Shown: positions 34,232-41,878 of the stretch, piece after piece
Layout: each line of letters begins with the position of its first letter
Position numbering within the stretch: the first letter of the stretch is position 1
Source: an uncultured Fibrobacter sp.
GTDB taxonomy: Bacteria > Fibrobacterota > Fibrobacteria > Fibrobacterales > Fibrobacteraceae
Length of the DNA: 64,000 bases
Reading direction: 5' to 3'
NCBI GenBank assembly: GCA_934699585.1
Contig: CAKUWY010000014.1
Coordinates: forward strand, 1-64,000
The notes under the pieces: model-generated
Databases searched by the model: none
The model's input: only the letters and a program-made list of their open reading frames with translations
Told to the model about the DNA's origin: nothing
Program-made: the position numbers and the translations under genes

Positions 34232-34423
34232 ATGAGTGGAATTAGAAAGCCCGCGGTAATTCTGGCGGACTCCATGGAAGAATATATGGCAACGCCGGAT
34301 CCGTATAAAAACCCTCCTAAAAGCAAATTGCATATTCAAAAACTTGTGCAATATGCTGAACGTGTCGGAAAGAAAATCGAAGAACTGACCGCTGAAGAAA
34401 TCCTGCAGTTCAAGATTCCTTAA
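34232..34423 (+). CDS. 63-residue accessory protein, copy 2
   Basis: Starts MSGIRKPAVILADSMEEYM and ends TAEEILQFKIP. Protein and leader (GAGAGGTCTATACCT) closely match copy 1 at 32634. Here the partner upstream is an Xre regulator, not a GNAT protein. A strong terminator at 34482 ends the unit. Keeping the same small protein and translation leader next to two different partners argues that it is a functional module in this island. Confidence 0.75.
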   Translation: MSGIRKPAVILADSMEEYMATPDPYKNPPKSKLHIQKLVQYAERVGKKIEELTAEEILQFKIP

Positions 34424-34481
34424 TTTGAACATGCACAAAGAAAGAATTCGAGGCTTAAATTCTATAAGTTTTATTTATGCT

Positions 34482-34509
34482 AAAAAGGGCAGGCGTTGCC
34501 TGCCTTTTT
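34482..34509. terminator. Intrinsic terminator, bidirectional type
   Basis: AAAAAGGGCAGGC-GTT-GCCTGCCTTTTT: seven GC-rich pairs flanked by complementary A and T tracts. It marks the right end of the accessory island just before the ECF-type promoter of the TonB receptor. Confidence 0.9.
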
Positions 34510-34532
34510 AATTGATTGGCTTGAAAAAAGTA

Positions 34533-34557
34533 ACACTTTTAACCCCGTTAGGTGTTA
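34533..34557 (+). promoter_or_regulatory. Predicted ECF promoter of the TonB receptor
   Basis: ACACTTTTAACC (34533-34544) and GTGTTA (34552-34557) repeat the -35 and -10 of the ECF operon promoter at 21287 base for base, with the same spacing. The start would be near 34564, at the foot of a UUCG hairpin. Confidence 0.7.
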
Positions 34558-34562
34558 TAATG

Positions 34563-34590
34563 GCAAATAGGTTCGCCTATTTGCTATTTT
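34563..34590 (+). promoter_or_regulatory. UUCG leader hairpin, possible attenuator
   Basis: GCAAATAGG-TTCG-CCTATTTGC is a perfect nine-base stem with a UUCG tetraloop, followed by TATTTTTG. It lies at the very 5' end of the predicted TonB receptor mRNA. It could stabilise the 5' end or act as an early terminator. Confidence 0.5.
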
Positions 34591-34611
34591 TGACTGAAAT
34601 TCGGGAATTGT

Positions 34612-37182
34612 TTGTTGAAGGTCTGTTCCTACATATTTTTCTTGCTGACGCTTATGGCGGCCTCTCTTGCTTTTGCGCAAGGGGCGGCAGGTTCCGCGCA
34701 GTCCGTTCCCGGCTCTACAACAGCAGACTCTGTAAAGGTCGTGGGCGTCGTCTTCAACGGCGTGGTGCAGGACAGTTCCTTTGCCGTGGGCGAAAAGCTC
34801 AACGTTGAAATTCTTGAATCCGGCGAGGCGCTCCAGACCACCGTGGGCACGCCTTTCAGCGTGGTGCTGCCTGAAGACACCCTTTGGAATATCTGCGTCA
34901 CCAATTCCGACACGGCAGGGGCCGAGAAGGAAAAATGTTACGAACTCAAGTATGTCGGCGCAGAAGGCGCCTTTTCCCAGGCCCTGGGCGACGGGTTTGT
35001 GCAGAGTGAATTGGATTCTATCGCTCCCGTTGGTCGCTCCAGAATGACAAGCACAAAAGATGTCGCCCTGGAGCCTCATGGAGGCGATAGGGCCCAAAGC
35101 GACGTAGTCGCGAAGGATCCAGGCCCTAACGCCTCTGCTAGCGACATGAACGTCGATTCCCTCCTTGCCGCAGGCAACAATGGCAAGGTCACCGAACTCA
35201 AGAAGGTGGTGGTACAGCTGCGGCGCCGCCCCAAGCGCAGCCCCGGCGAGTCCGTGGTATCGGCCAAGTCCATCAAGCGCATGCCGAGCCTCGCCGAGGC
35301 CGACGTCATCAAGAGTATCCAGGCTCTCCCGGGCGTGGTGGCCAGCTCAGATTTCAGTTCCAAGATTTACGTTCGAGGCGGCGCCGCAGACCAGAACCTG
35401 TTTCTGTTCGACAACGCCGTGGTCTATTCTCCGGTCCATTTCTTCGGGCTGTTTAGTACCTTTCTCGTTGAAGGCATCGACGACGTGAAGTTTTACAAGA
35501 GCGGTTTTCCGGCGCAGTACGGCAATCGCTTGAGTTCGGTACTCAAGATGGACGGCCGCGCGGGCGGGCAAGACAGCGTCGATGAATGGTTCAGCAAGAG
35601 CAGTATCAAGATAAGCACTTTTGCCGCCCAGCTCCATACCGAAGGTCATCAGGGCCCTGCCCGCTGGGTAGTGGCTGGGCGCACCACCTACATCGGCTAT
35701 GTGCTGGACCTGTGCAACGCCATAGGGCTTTTGGACCTTGATCTGGACTATGAGTTTACGGACCTGCAGGGAACGTTCCTGTACAATTTGACGGATGATA
35801 CCCGATTCAAGTTCAGCTTTTATGTAGGCAAGGACGTGCTGGCCTTTGACCCTCTTTACGTGGACTGGGGAAACGTGGCGATTCCTCTCGGAATCTACCA
35901 CCGCTTCAACGGCAACTGGGATTACAATTCCACATACGCTTTCAGCCGTTTTTACCAGAACATGGAGATATCGGACTTGATGTCCATCAGCATGAACCTG
36001 ATGACCTTTTCGGGCAAGCAGTGGCTCAACTACCGCGGCGTCAAGGACCACGTGATAACCGGCGGTTACGAACTGGAATATACCTACGACCGCCTGGGAG
36101 AGCGGGTTTCCGACACCAAGCTGGAAGACAAGCAGAGGCCTTTCCACCATGTGGGCTACCTGCAAGATGCCTGGAAGGTTACTCCCGATTATTTGCTGCA
36201 ATACGGTGCGCGATTCAACTACCAGACGGCGGCTAAGCATTTTGGCGTAGAACCCAGGGCGTCCTTGACTGTGAACCTGGACGAAACCAAGACCGTGGAA
36301 TTTTATGGCGGCTATTATTTGCAATACTTGAATTCCATCATGTTCAGCGATCAGGAAACCTTGAACGAGTTTTACTACCCGGCAACCACGGACAATTACG
36401 GCAAGCAGATGAAACCCGCCTCGTCGTGGTTGTTTGCCACGGAATACAGCCACAGGAATTTGTTCGACGGCTACGACGCCACCGTCGGGCTCTATTACAA
36501 GACCCAGAGTGACCTCAAGACATTTGCCATGGATTCGGACTCCACCGAAGACGACAGCGAGGCCTCTGCCAATTCCCAAAGTATGGTCATGGCTGATTAT
36601 TTCGGCACGGCGTCGGGCTATTCCTTCGGTTACGAACTTTCGCTCCGCAAGGATAGGGGCTGGTGGTTCGGCGGTATCAACTGGAGCCAGAGCATAAGCG
36701 TTATCCGCTCCGACGACGGAACCAAGGCCTATTACCCCAGCTGGCACCAACCCTACGCCCTGAAGCTGGATGCGGGCATCAACTGGAAAGGCGACGAGGA
36801 CGCCCTGAAAAAGCATCCGGTCAAGGGCCGCTATTTCCGCTCCTCCATTGCCCTCAAGTATTCCGCGGGCATGCCCATTACGGGATACAAGGGGTATTTC
36901 TACCGGGAAGATTTGGGAAACAGGAATTATTCCGACAACATCGTGGTGGTACAGGGTAGCCGCAATGCAGAAAGGCAAACCGACTATTTCCGCGTAGATG
37001 TGAAGGTCATCGATATCGGCCGCGAAAACAAGTGGAATTTCAGCTGGACCATCATCAACCTGACCAACCACGACAACATGTTCTACTCCTTCTACGATAC
37101 CCGCGAGAACCCGCCTGAATACAACGAAATATACCAGTTTCCCTTTTTACCGATTATGCTGAGTTATGAGTATTATTTCTAG
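34612..37182 (+). CDS. TonB-dependent outer-membrane receptor
   Basis: About 856 residues from a TTG start; an in-frame stop lies at 34591 and no ATG gives a full signal peptide, so the exact start is uncertain. A signal peptide (FFLLTLMAASLAFAQ) is followed by an N-terminal extension. The plug domain (about 205-310) carries KRSPGESVVSAKSIKRMPSLAEADVIKSIQALPGVV-type sequence and YVRGGAADQNLFLFDNAVVY. A beta-barrel follows and ends in SYEYYF, with terminal Phe. Residues about 135-171 are encoded by a dispersed intergenic repeat (35014-35122) read in frame. It is followed by a lipoprotein gene, as in receptor/lipoprotein nutrient systems. The ligand is not readable. Confidence 0.9.
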   Translation: MLKVCSYIFFLLTLMAASLAFAQGAAGSAQSVPGSTTADSVKVVGVVFNGVVQDSSFAVGEKLNVEILESGEALQTTVGTPFSVVLPEDTLWNICVTNSDTAGAEKEKCYELKYVGAEGAFSQALGDGFVQSELDSIAPVGRSRMTSTKDVALEPHGGDRAQSDVVAKDPGPNASASDMNVDSLLAAGNNGKVTELKKVVVQLRRRPKRSPGESVVSAKSIKRMPSLAEADVIKSIQALPGVVASSDFSSKIYVRGGAADQNLFLFDNAVVYSPVHFFGLFSTFLVEGIDDVKFYKSGFPAQYGNRLSSVLKMDGRAGGQDSVDEWFSKSSIKISTFAAQLHTEGHQGPARWVVAGRTTYIGYVLDLCNAIGLLDLDLDYEFTDLQGTFLYNLTDDTRFKFSFYVGKDVLAFDPLYVDWGNVAIPLGIYHRFNGNWDYNSTYAFSRFYQNMEISDLMSISMNLMTFSGKQWLNYRGVKDHVITGGYELEYTYDRLGERVSDTKLEDKQRPFHHVGYLQDAWKVTPDYLLQYGARFNYQTAAKHFGVEPRASLTVNLDETKTVEFYGGYYLQYLNSIMFSDQETLNEFYYPATTDNYGKQMKPASSWLFATEYSHRNLFDGYDATVGLYYKTQSDLKTFAMDSDSTEDDSEASANSQSMVMADYFGTASGYSFGYELSLRKDRGWWFGGINWSQSISVIRSDDGTKAYYPSWHQPYALKLDAGINWKGDEDALKKHPVKGRYFRSSIALKYSAGMPITGYKGYFYREDLGNRNYSDNIVVVQGSRNAERQTDYFRVDVKVIDIGRENKWNFSWTIINLTNHDNMFYSFYDTRENPPEYNEIYQFPFLPIMLSYEYYF
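35014..35122. repeat. Composite intergenic-type repeat inside the TonB receptor gene
   Basis: An inverted copy (GATTCTATCGCT...CAGAATGACA, 35014-35049) is followed by a direct copy (TGTCGCCCTGGAGC...GGCGATAGGG...GGATCCAGG, from 35061). These are the same cores found between genes at 19531, 25050, 37209 and 61162. It is read in frame and adds about 36 residues to the receptor. Confidence 0.75.
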
Positions 37183-37208
37183 ACAACGGTGTCCAGGGGA
37201 TGCAAAGT

Positions 37209-37285
37209 GTCATCCTGGAGCAAGGCGTAGCCGCGCGATAGGATCCATGGACCCTATCGGTCGCGTTGCTCCCTCCAGGGTGACA
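37209..37285. repeat. Palindromic GTCATCCTGGAG repeat between receptor and lipoprotein genes
   Basis: TGTCATCCTGGAGCAAGGCG and the inverted arm TTGCTCCCTCCAGGGTGACA enclose GATAGGATCC / GGACCCTATC. The repeat end contains the GTG that is the best start of the following lipoprotein. Confidence 0.8.
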
Positions 37286-38890
37286 AAAACGATAGTATTC
37301 AGAAACGTTCTGAAGGTTCTGCTTGGGGCGTTTCTCACTGCCTGCGGGGATTTTCACGGGCCCTGGGAATACTACCCCCACACCACGGAAATCTATGCAG
37401 GCGTTTACACCTACGGATACATTATGGAGGGCGAGTCCCCGCGAATCTGTTTTTCCAAGATGTATGAACTGGAAGAATCCTCGGCAGAAAACTTCGCGTT
37501 CTATGACAGCGCCAAGGTGACCGTCCTCGACACCACGGCAAAATCCGCTCCCGTGCAGCTTGTCCCCGAAACGGGTAAGCCTAACTGTTTTGTGGCGGAT
37601 TCGTCGTCGGGGCTTGTGGGCAAGGCGGGCAATTCCTACAAGATGGAGGCGTTCTTCAAGTGGGACAGTTCTGGCGAAAAGGTTTCTACCACTTATAAGG
37701 CCGTTGCTACTATCCCCAAGAAATTCTCCGTTAAGAAGGTGAAAATTCCCCAGCAAGATGGCAAGACCAAGGATGTGGCCTTGAACGGCAAGGGATTTGA
37801 AACGAATTTCTTGACCTTCCCCAGGGACATGGATATTTACAAGTTCTACACGGAACATGACAAGGATTTGGGCGGCGTGCTGGTGACGCTGACCTACGAC
37901 AACGTGAACGGTGGCGAATCCATGAACACCTCCATCCACAAGATGCTTTCTAGCTTCGCAGACGAAGATTCCGCCGGCTTTGTTTTCTCCCTGAACAATA
38001 GCCTTGAAAATACCAAGAGGCTGGGGTTCAATGACAACTGGACCATAGGCGGCTACAACAGCGCCGACACCATTTTCGTGTCGAACATCTCTTTCCCCAT
38101 AGGGGAATCAGTGCTCCATTTTTATGCCACCGACAGCGCCTACATGGATTACGAGGACTATGTTTTGGAAGCTCTGGAAGACCCCCGGGTGGTTCCCGTG
38201 TCCAACATCGAAAACGGCATGGGCGTTTTTTCGGGCATGAAACGGGTGGATATTCCCGTAAAAATCAAGGGCGACGACTATTTGGAATTTGAATACATCA
38301 GGAGCGCCTCCTGCAAGCAGGCCAGCGACGACCCCGACGACAAGGAGGGCTGGAAAAACAGGGCCTGCAGGCTGTACCAGGATGTCTATTGCTCTGGAAT
38401 GCCCTATGGAGATTCGGCAGCCGGCGGCATAGATTTAGTTACTGCCAATTCGAAGGCAGGTGCCTATTTTGCGGAAGGAGACTTCCTGGTGAACGAGACT
38501 TGCTACCCCTCCCTGGTCAAGGCCGCCATGATGCTGGATACGACCAAGTGGTCCGTATTCCTGCCCGATACGATTGATGCCAAGGACAAGTCAAACGCCT
38601 ACGCCGACGGCCTCAAGCGTTACTGCGTGGCAGGCAACTTCGAAAGCAACAAGATTGCGGACTGTTCGGCCCTCAAGAAGGATTGCCTGGAAAGCACCGA
38701 AAAGAACGACTGCCTGGAGTATTTCTGGGAATGGTGCGCCGACAGGGACTGGGATTACGGGAGGTTCCCCCAGTGTAAATCCGCCCTGGTGAGCCGCTAC
38801 AACATAGAAGAACAAAAATCCCCCGTCTTGGCGAGGGAGGTGGAGCTGATTTGTAAGCAGGACAAACCTGCGATTTGCAAGAACTGGTAG
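37280..38890 (+). CDS. Predicted outer-membrane lipoprotein, partner of the TonB receptor
   Basis: About 536 residues from the GTG at 37280, giving a signal peptide with lipobox LTAC (Cys 22). The frame is open upstream through the repeat to 37166, but that gives no signal peptide. The N-terminal part (YPHTTEIYAGVYTYGYIMEGESPRICFSKMYEL) resembles the beta-rich DUF4249-like lipoproteins that accompany TonB receptors. The C-terminal third is Cys-rich, with many CxxxxxDC patterns (about 385-535). The last 15 or so residues are encoded by a 40-bp repeat that recurs at 40238. The start codon lies in the end of a dispersed repeat and lacks a good ribosome-binding site, so translation may depend on the upstream gene. 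Confidence 0.7.
   Translation: MTKTIVFRNVLKVLLGAFLTACGDFHGPWEYYPHTTEIYAGVYTYGYIMEGESPRICFSKMYELEESSAENFAFYDSAKVTVLDTTAKSAPVQLVPETGKPNCFVADSSSGLVGKAGNSYKMEAFFKWDSSGEKVSTTYKAVATIPKKFSVKKVKIPQQDGKTKDVALNGKGFETNFLTFPRDMDIYKFYTEHDKDLGGVLVTLTYDNVNGGESMNTSIHKMLSSFADEDSAGFVFSLNNSLENTKRLGFNDNWTIGGYNSADTIFVSNISFPIGESVLHFYATDSAYMDYEDYVLEALEDPRVVPVSNIENGMGVFSGMKRVDIPVKIKGDDYLEFEYIRSASCKQASDDPDDKEGWKNRACRLYQDVYCSGMPYGDSAAGGIDLVTANSKAGAYFAEGDFLVNETCYPSLVKAAMMLDTTKWSVFLPDTIDAKDKSNAYADGLKRYCVAGNFESNKIADCSALKKDCLESTEKNDCLEYFWEWCADRDWDYGRFPQCKSALVSRYNIEEQKSPVLAREVELICKQDKPAICKNW
38814..38853 (+). repeat. 40-bp direct repeat, copy 1
   Basis: AAAAATCCCCCGTCTTGGCG continuing with AGGGAGGTGGAGCTGATTTG. It lies in the 3' end of the lipoprotein gene. 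Copy 2 at 40238-40277 differs at one base. The DUF4143 ATPase gene lies between the two. Confidence 0.85.
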
Positions 38891-38912
38891 GTCCAAACTC
38901 ACATCCTAAAAA

Positions 38913-40172
38913 TCAAGGTATTTCCCAGGGGCGGACATGCAAAATCCCGTTATTCGACGGTAGTTTGAACTCGTCCAATGACACAACGTATTTTGGGTAA
39001 CTGTCCCTGATTCTTTCTAGTGGAGCGTATTCTCTTGCAATGGTTGATTCGCCGTCCATCTTATAGGCTACCTGGATGTAAATGCGCGCGTCGTTTTTGA
39101 TTGCGACAAAGTCAACCTCGTATCCATCCAATTCTCCGACATACACATCATAGCCACGCCTGCGAAGTTCCAGATAAATTGCGTTCTCAAAAAGATAACC
39201 CATTCCATAACCAAAACCTGCATACAGATAATTGTGGAACGAAAAATCATTCATGTAGTATTTGGCTGGGCCAGACAACGTTTCTTTGCCGCGAATGTTG
39301 AAACGGGGGCAAGAATGTATCAGGAACGCGTTTTCCAAATATTCTGCATAGGTCGAGACCGTCTCGTAATTTGTTTTCCGCCCCTGCCCCTTAAGGCTCT
39401 TGACCACATTCGTGAACGAAATCAAGTTCGAGGCATTATTCGAAAGAAAGACAAAAAGGTCGTTCAACAGGGCGGCGTCCTTGATTCTGTAACGCTGTAC
39501 GACATCGCGAAGCATCACGGAATCCTTCAAACTCTCGACATAGTTCCGTCGCATTTCCTCCGAATCAAGGTTGAACAGTTCGGGCAGGGCCCCATGCTGG
39601 ACATAATCCGTGAACGACGACGCATCCTGCGGATTGCCGGTCAACTCGCAAAACTCGCCAAAGCTGTATGGAAACACTTCAAACCGAACATATCGGCCCG
39701 AAAGCATGGTCGAGAGTTCCCCGGAGAGAATATCCGAATTGGACCCGCTTATAAATACTTCGCAAGGCTCGGCAAAATCCTGCGAACGGGCGTTCACAAA
39801 TCTTTCCCATCCATCGATATACTGGATTTCGTCAATGAAAAGATATGTCTTGCCTTGGGGCGAAAACCGGCTCTTGTAAGCAGCGTAAAGAGACTGCAAA
39901 TCCTCCGCGGATTTTATGGCGGAGAATTCAAGAAATTCCTTATTGATGTATAGCGTGTTTTCGGCAGGAACTCCGCCTGCAACGATTTTTGATAAAACCT
40001 GCCGCAAGACAAAGCTCTTTCCGACACGACGCTGCCCGACAACAACCTTAACGAGGTTATTTCCGACGCTTTTTAGGACTTTTTCCTGGTAAATATGCCG
40101 ATTAAAGCCCAAAAACGGGCTATTTCCTCCCCACAGGTTATATTTGGATATGGAATCAATAATTTCAACCAT
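38913..40172 (-). CDS. AAA+ ATPase with DUF4143 domain
   Basis: 419 residues. Walker A is GQRRVGKS (about 46-53), Walker B TYLFIDEIQYI (about 110-120), and sensor-like VFISGSNSDIL follows. The C-terminal DUF4143 part (about 230-400) has ENAIYLELRRRGYDVYVGELDGYEVDFVA, with a PD-(D/E)xK-like region. Such ATPases are common, often multi-copy, in Fibrobacter and other anaerobes and have no settled function. It stands alone on the minus strand between 40-bp direct repeats, convergent with the lipoprotein gene, which suggests it was inserted. Confidence 0.9.
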   Translation of the reverse strand: MVEIIDSISKYNLWGGNSPFLGFNRHIYQEKVLKSVGNNLVKVVVGQRRVGKSFVLRQVLSKIVAGGVPAENTLYINKEFLEFSAIKSAEDLQSLYAAYKSRFSPQGKTYLFIDEIQYIDGWERFVNARSQDFAEPCEVFISGSNSDILSGELSTMLSGRYVRFEVFPYSFGEFCELTGNPQDASSFTDYVQHGALPELFNLDSEEMRRNYVESLKDSVMLRDVVQRYRIKDAALLNDLFVFLSNNASNLISFTNVVKSLKGQGRKTNYETVSTYAEYLENAFLIHSCPRFNIRGKETLSGPAKYYMNDFSFHNYLYAGFGYGMGYLFENAIYLELRRRGYDVYVGELDGYEVDFVAIKNDARIYIQVAYKMDGESTIAREYAPLERIRDSYPKYVVSLDEFKLPSNNGILHVRPWEIP

Positions 40173-40237
40173 ATCTTAAAATATATACAATTTTCGAAGC
40201 GTTTTCAAGTGCGTTTGAAAAATTTATGTTTTTGTGA

Positions 40238-40277
40238 AAAAATCCCCCGTCTTGGCGAGGGAGGTGGAGTTGATTTG
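40238..40277 (+). repeat. 40-bp direct repeat, copy 2
   Basis: Same sequence as 38814-38853 with one C to T change. It lies in the intergenic space between the ATPase gene start and a small minus-strand gene. Confidence 0.85.
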
Positions 40278-40284
40278 AAGCGGC

Positions 40285-40530
40285 CTACACCAGGTCCCAG
40301 CCGCCGAAATCGCGGATGTCGGCGACACCACCGCCAAAAGGCGGATAGGCGGGCAGGGCTAGGTCAACGCCGCCTGCCCACGACATAATGATTTCTACGG
40401 CGTTTTCTTCTTCTGAAACCAAATCGTCGCCCCAGGGATCGGTGCAGATAAACCTATGGGGTTCGCAATAGGTGGCGAATGCAGAGGAAACAGCGACGGC
40501 CATAGCGAAAGCGATAAATGCGGTTCTCAT
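40285..40530 (-). CDS. Small secreted protein of unknown function
   Basis: 81 residues from the ATG at 40530, with AAAGGAG eight bases upstream; upstream in-frame starts have no such site. A signal peptide (MRTAFIAFAMAVAVSSAFA) leaves a mature chain of about 62 residues, acidic and aromatic, with two Cys near the N-terminus (YCEPHRFICTDPWGDD) and the ending PPFGGGVADIRDFGGWDLV. No family is recognised. The good start and signal peptide argue for a real gene. Confidence 0.65.
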   Translation of the reverse strand: MRTAFIAFAMAVAVSSAFATYCEPHRFICTDPWGDDLVSEEENAVEIIMSWAGGVDLALPAYPPFGGGVADIRDFGGWDLV

Positions 40531-40585
40531 GATAGACTCCTTTTTTTGTATTTTATAAGAAAAAGGTTGAAACAGGAGGTTTCGT

Positions 40586-41287
40586 ATGCAGTCGAGACTC
40601 AAAGAAGCCGTTGTGCTCGCTATCGCCATTCTCGGGCTTGGAGCATTCCTCTATTGCGCCATGATCCACGTGAAGGACCGCGACCGCGTAGTGTTTGTGC
40701 GGGGGCTTGCCGAGAGGGAAGTTCCAGCCGATTACGTAATTTGGCCAATCGTGTTCAAGGAAGCGGGTAACGACCTTTCGGCCCTGTACGAGACGGTGCA
40801 GGCCAAGACCCAGGCTTTGGAAAAGTTTCTTCAGGATAACGGAATCGCCCAAGAAGAAATCACCAAGGCGTCCCCGGACATTACGGACGCCCAGAGCGAA
40901 CTCTACACCAGCGAACAGCGCCCCTTCCGTTACGTGGTGACCATGTCGCTTACGGTTGCTTCCAAGAATGTGGACAAGGTTCGCGAACTCATGGGCAAGC
41001 AGGGCGAGCTCTTGAAACAGGGAATCGCCTTTAGCGAAGGGGATTACCGCTACCGCAAGGTTTACAGCTTTAACGGCCTCAACGCCATCAAGCCCGAAAT
41101 GATTGAAGAGGCCAACAAGGACGCCCGTGCTGCTGCCGAAAAATTCGCCAAGGATTCCAGGAGCAAACTGGGTAAAATCAAGACGGCAACCCAGGGGCTG
41201 TTCTCTATTGAGGACCGTGACGAAAATACGCCCTTTGTCAAGAAGGTTCGTGTGGTCACCAACGTGCAGTATTTCTTGGAAGACTAG
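40586..41287 (+). CDS. SIMPL (DUF541) domain protein
   Basis: 233 residues: an N-terminal anchor or signal (VVLAIAILGLGAFLYCAMI, about 9-27) and a SIMPL domain with VFVRGLAEREVPADYVIWPI, ITKASPDITDAQSELYT and the C-terminal FAKDSRSKLGKIKTATQGLFSI. This periplasmic family is widespread and its function poorly defined (linked to oxidative stress and signalling in some cases). It has an ACAGGAGG ribosome-binding site. The start lies 55 bases from the divergent small secreted gene, so promoters overlap there. Confidence 0.88.
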   Translation: MQSRLKEAVVLAIAILGLGAFLYCAMIHVKDRDRVVFVRGLAEREVPADYVIWPIVFKEAGNDLSALYETVQAKTQALEKFLQDNGIAQEEITKASPDITDAQSELYTSEQRPFRYVVTMSLTVASKNVDKVRELMGKQGELLKQGIAFSEGDYRYRKVYSFNGLNAIKPEMIEEANKDARAAAEKFAKDSRSKLGKIKTATQGLFSIEDRDENTPFVKKVRVVTNVQYFLED

Positions 41288-41309
41288 TCGCTAACGGCGT
41301 GATTGAAAA

Positions 41310-41870
41310 ATGAAGTTCAAGAGCATTGAAAAAATCCATTCCGGGAAGTTCATTACCCGTTACGACCTCCATTACGAAACGGCAAGCGGCAAACCTGTTA
41401 CCTACGAGATAATCAGCCGCGAACCGAACGTCAAGAGTATTGAAGACCTGCGGCGTCACAAGAACAACGCTGTGGTCTTGATAATGCACGACGAGTCCGG
41501 CGAAAAACTGCTGCTGTGCAAGGAATTTCGCATGGCGGTAGGGGAGCAGGTGGTGAATTTCCCTGCGGGACTCATAGACGAAGGCGAAACGGTAGAAGAG
41601 GCTGCTGTCCGTGAACTGCGAGAAGAAACGGGGCTGACCCTTTTGCGCATAGACGAAACCTGGAAAGAAAGTTATTCCGCCATCGGCTTTGCCAACGAGT
41701 TGAACGTGGTTGTGGTCGGTGTAGCCAGTGGTGAAATCAGGCCCAGCGATTCCGAGCGTGAAGAAATCGATGCCGCCTGGTACAGCAAGGAACAAGTGCG
41801 GCAACTGCTAAAGACGGAGCGCTTTGCGGCCAGGACCCAGGCCTATTGTATTCTCTGGAGCAGAAGCTAG
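41310..41870 (+). CDS. Nudix hydrolase, ADP-ribose pyrophosphatase-like
   Basis: 186 residues with an intact Nudix box: G-LIDEG-E-TVEEAAV-RE-L-REETGL (about 91-113). The N-terminal part (KSIEKIHSGKFITRYDLHYETASGKPVTYEIISRE) is typical of ADP-sugar pyrophosphatases of the NudF group. It hydrolyses nucleoside diphosphates linked to another moiety, probably ADP-ribose. It lies 22 bases after the SIMPL gene and is convergent with the S66 peptidase gene. Confidence 0.88.
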   Translation: MKFKSIEKIHSGKFITRYDLHYETASGKPVTYEIISREPNVKSIEDLRRHKNNAVVLIMHDESGEKLLLCKEFRMAVGEQVVNFPAGLIDEGETVEEAAVRELREETGLTLLRIDETWKESYSAIGFANELNVVVVGVASGEIRPSDSEREEIDAAWYSKEQVRQLLKTERFAARTQAYCILWSRS

Positions 41871-41878
41871 TCTTTCTC

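Noticed and set aside
35347..37071. 574-residue open frame antisense to the TonB receptor
   Set aside because: The opposite strand has a clear receptor with a plug and barrel; the antisense frame shows no family motif.
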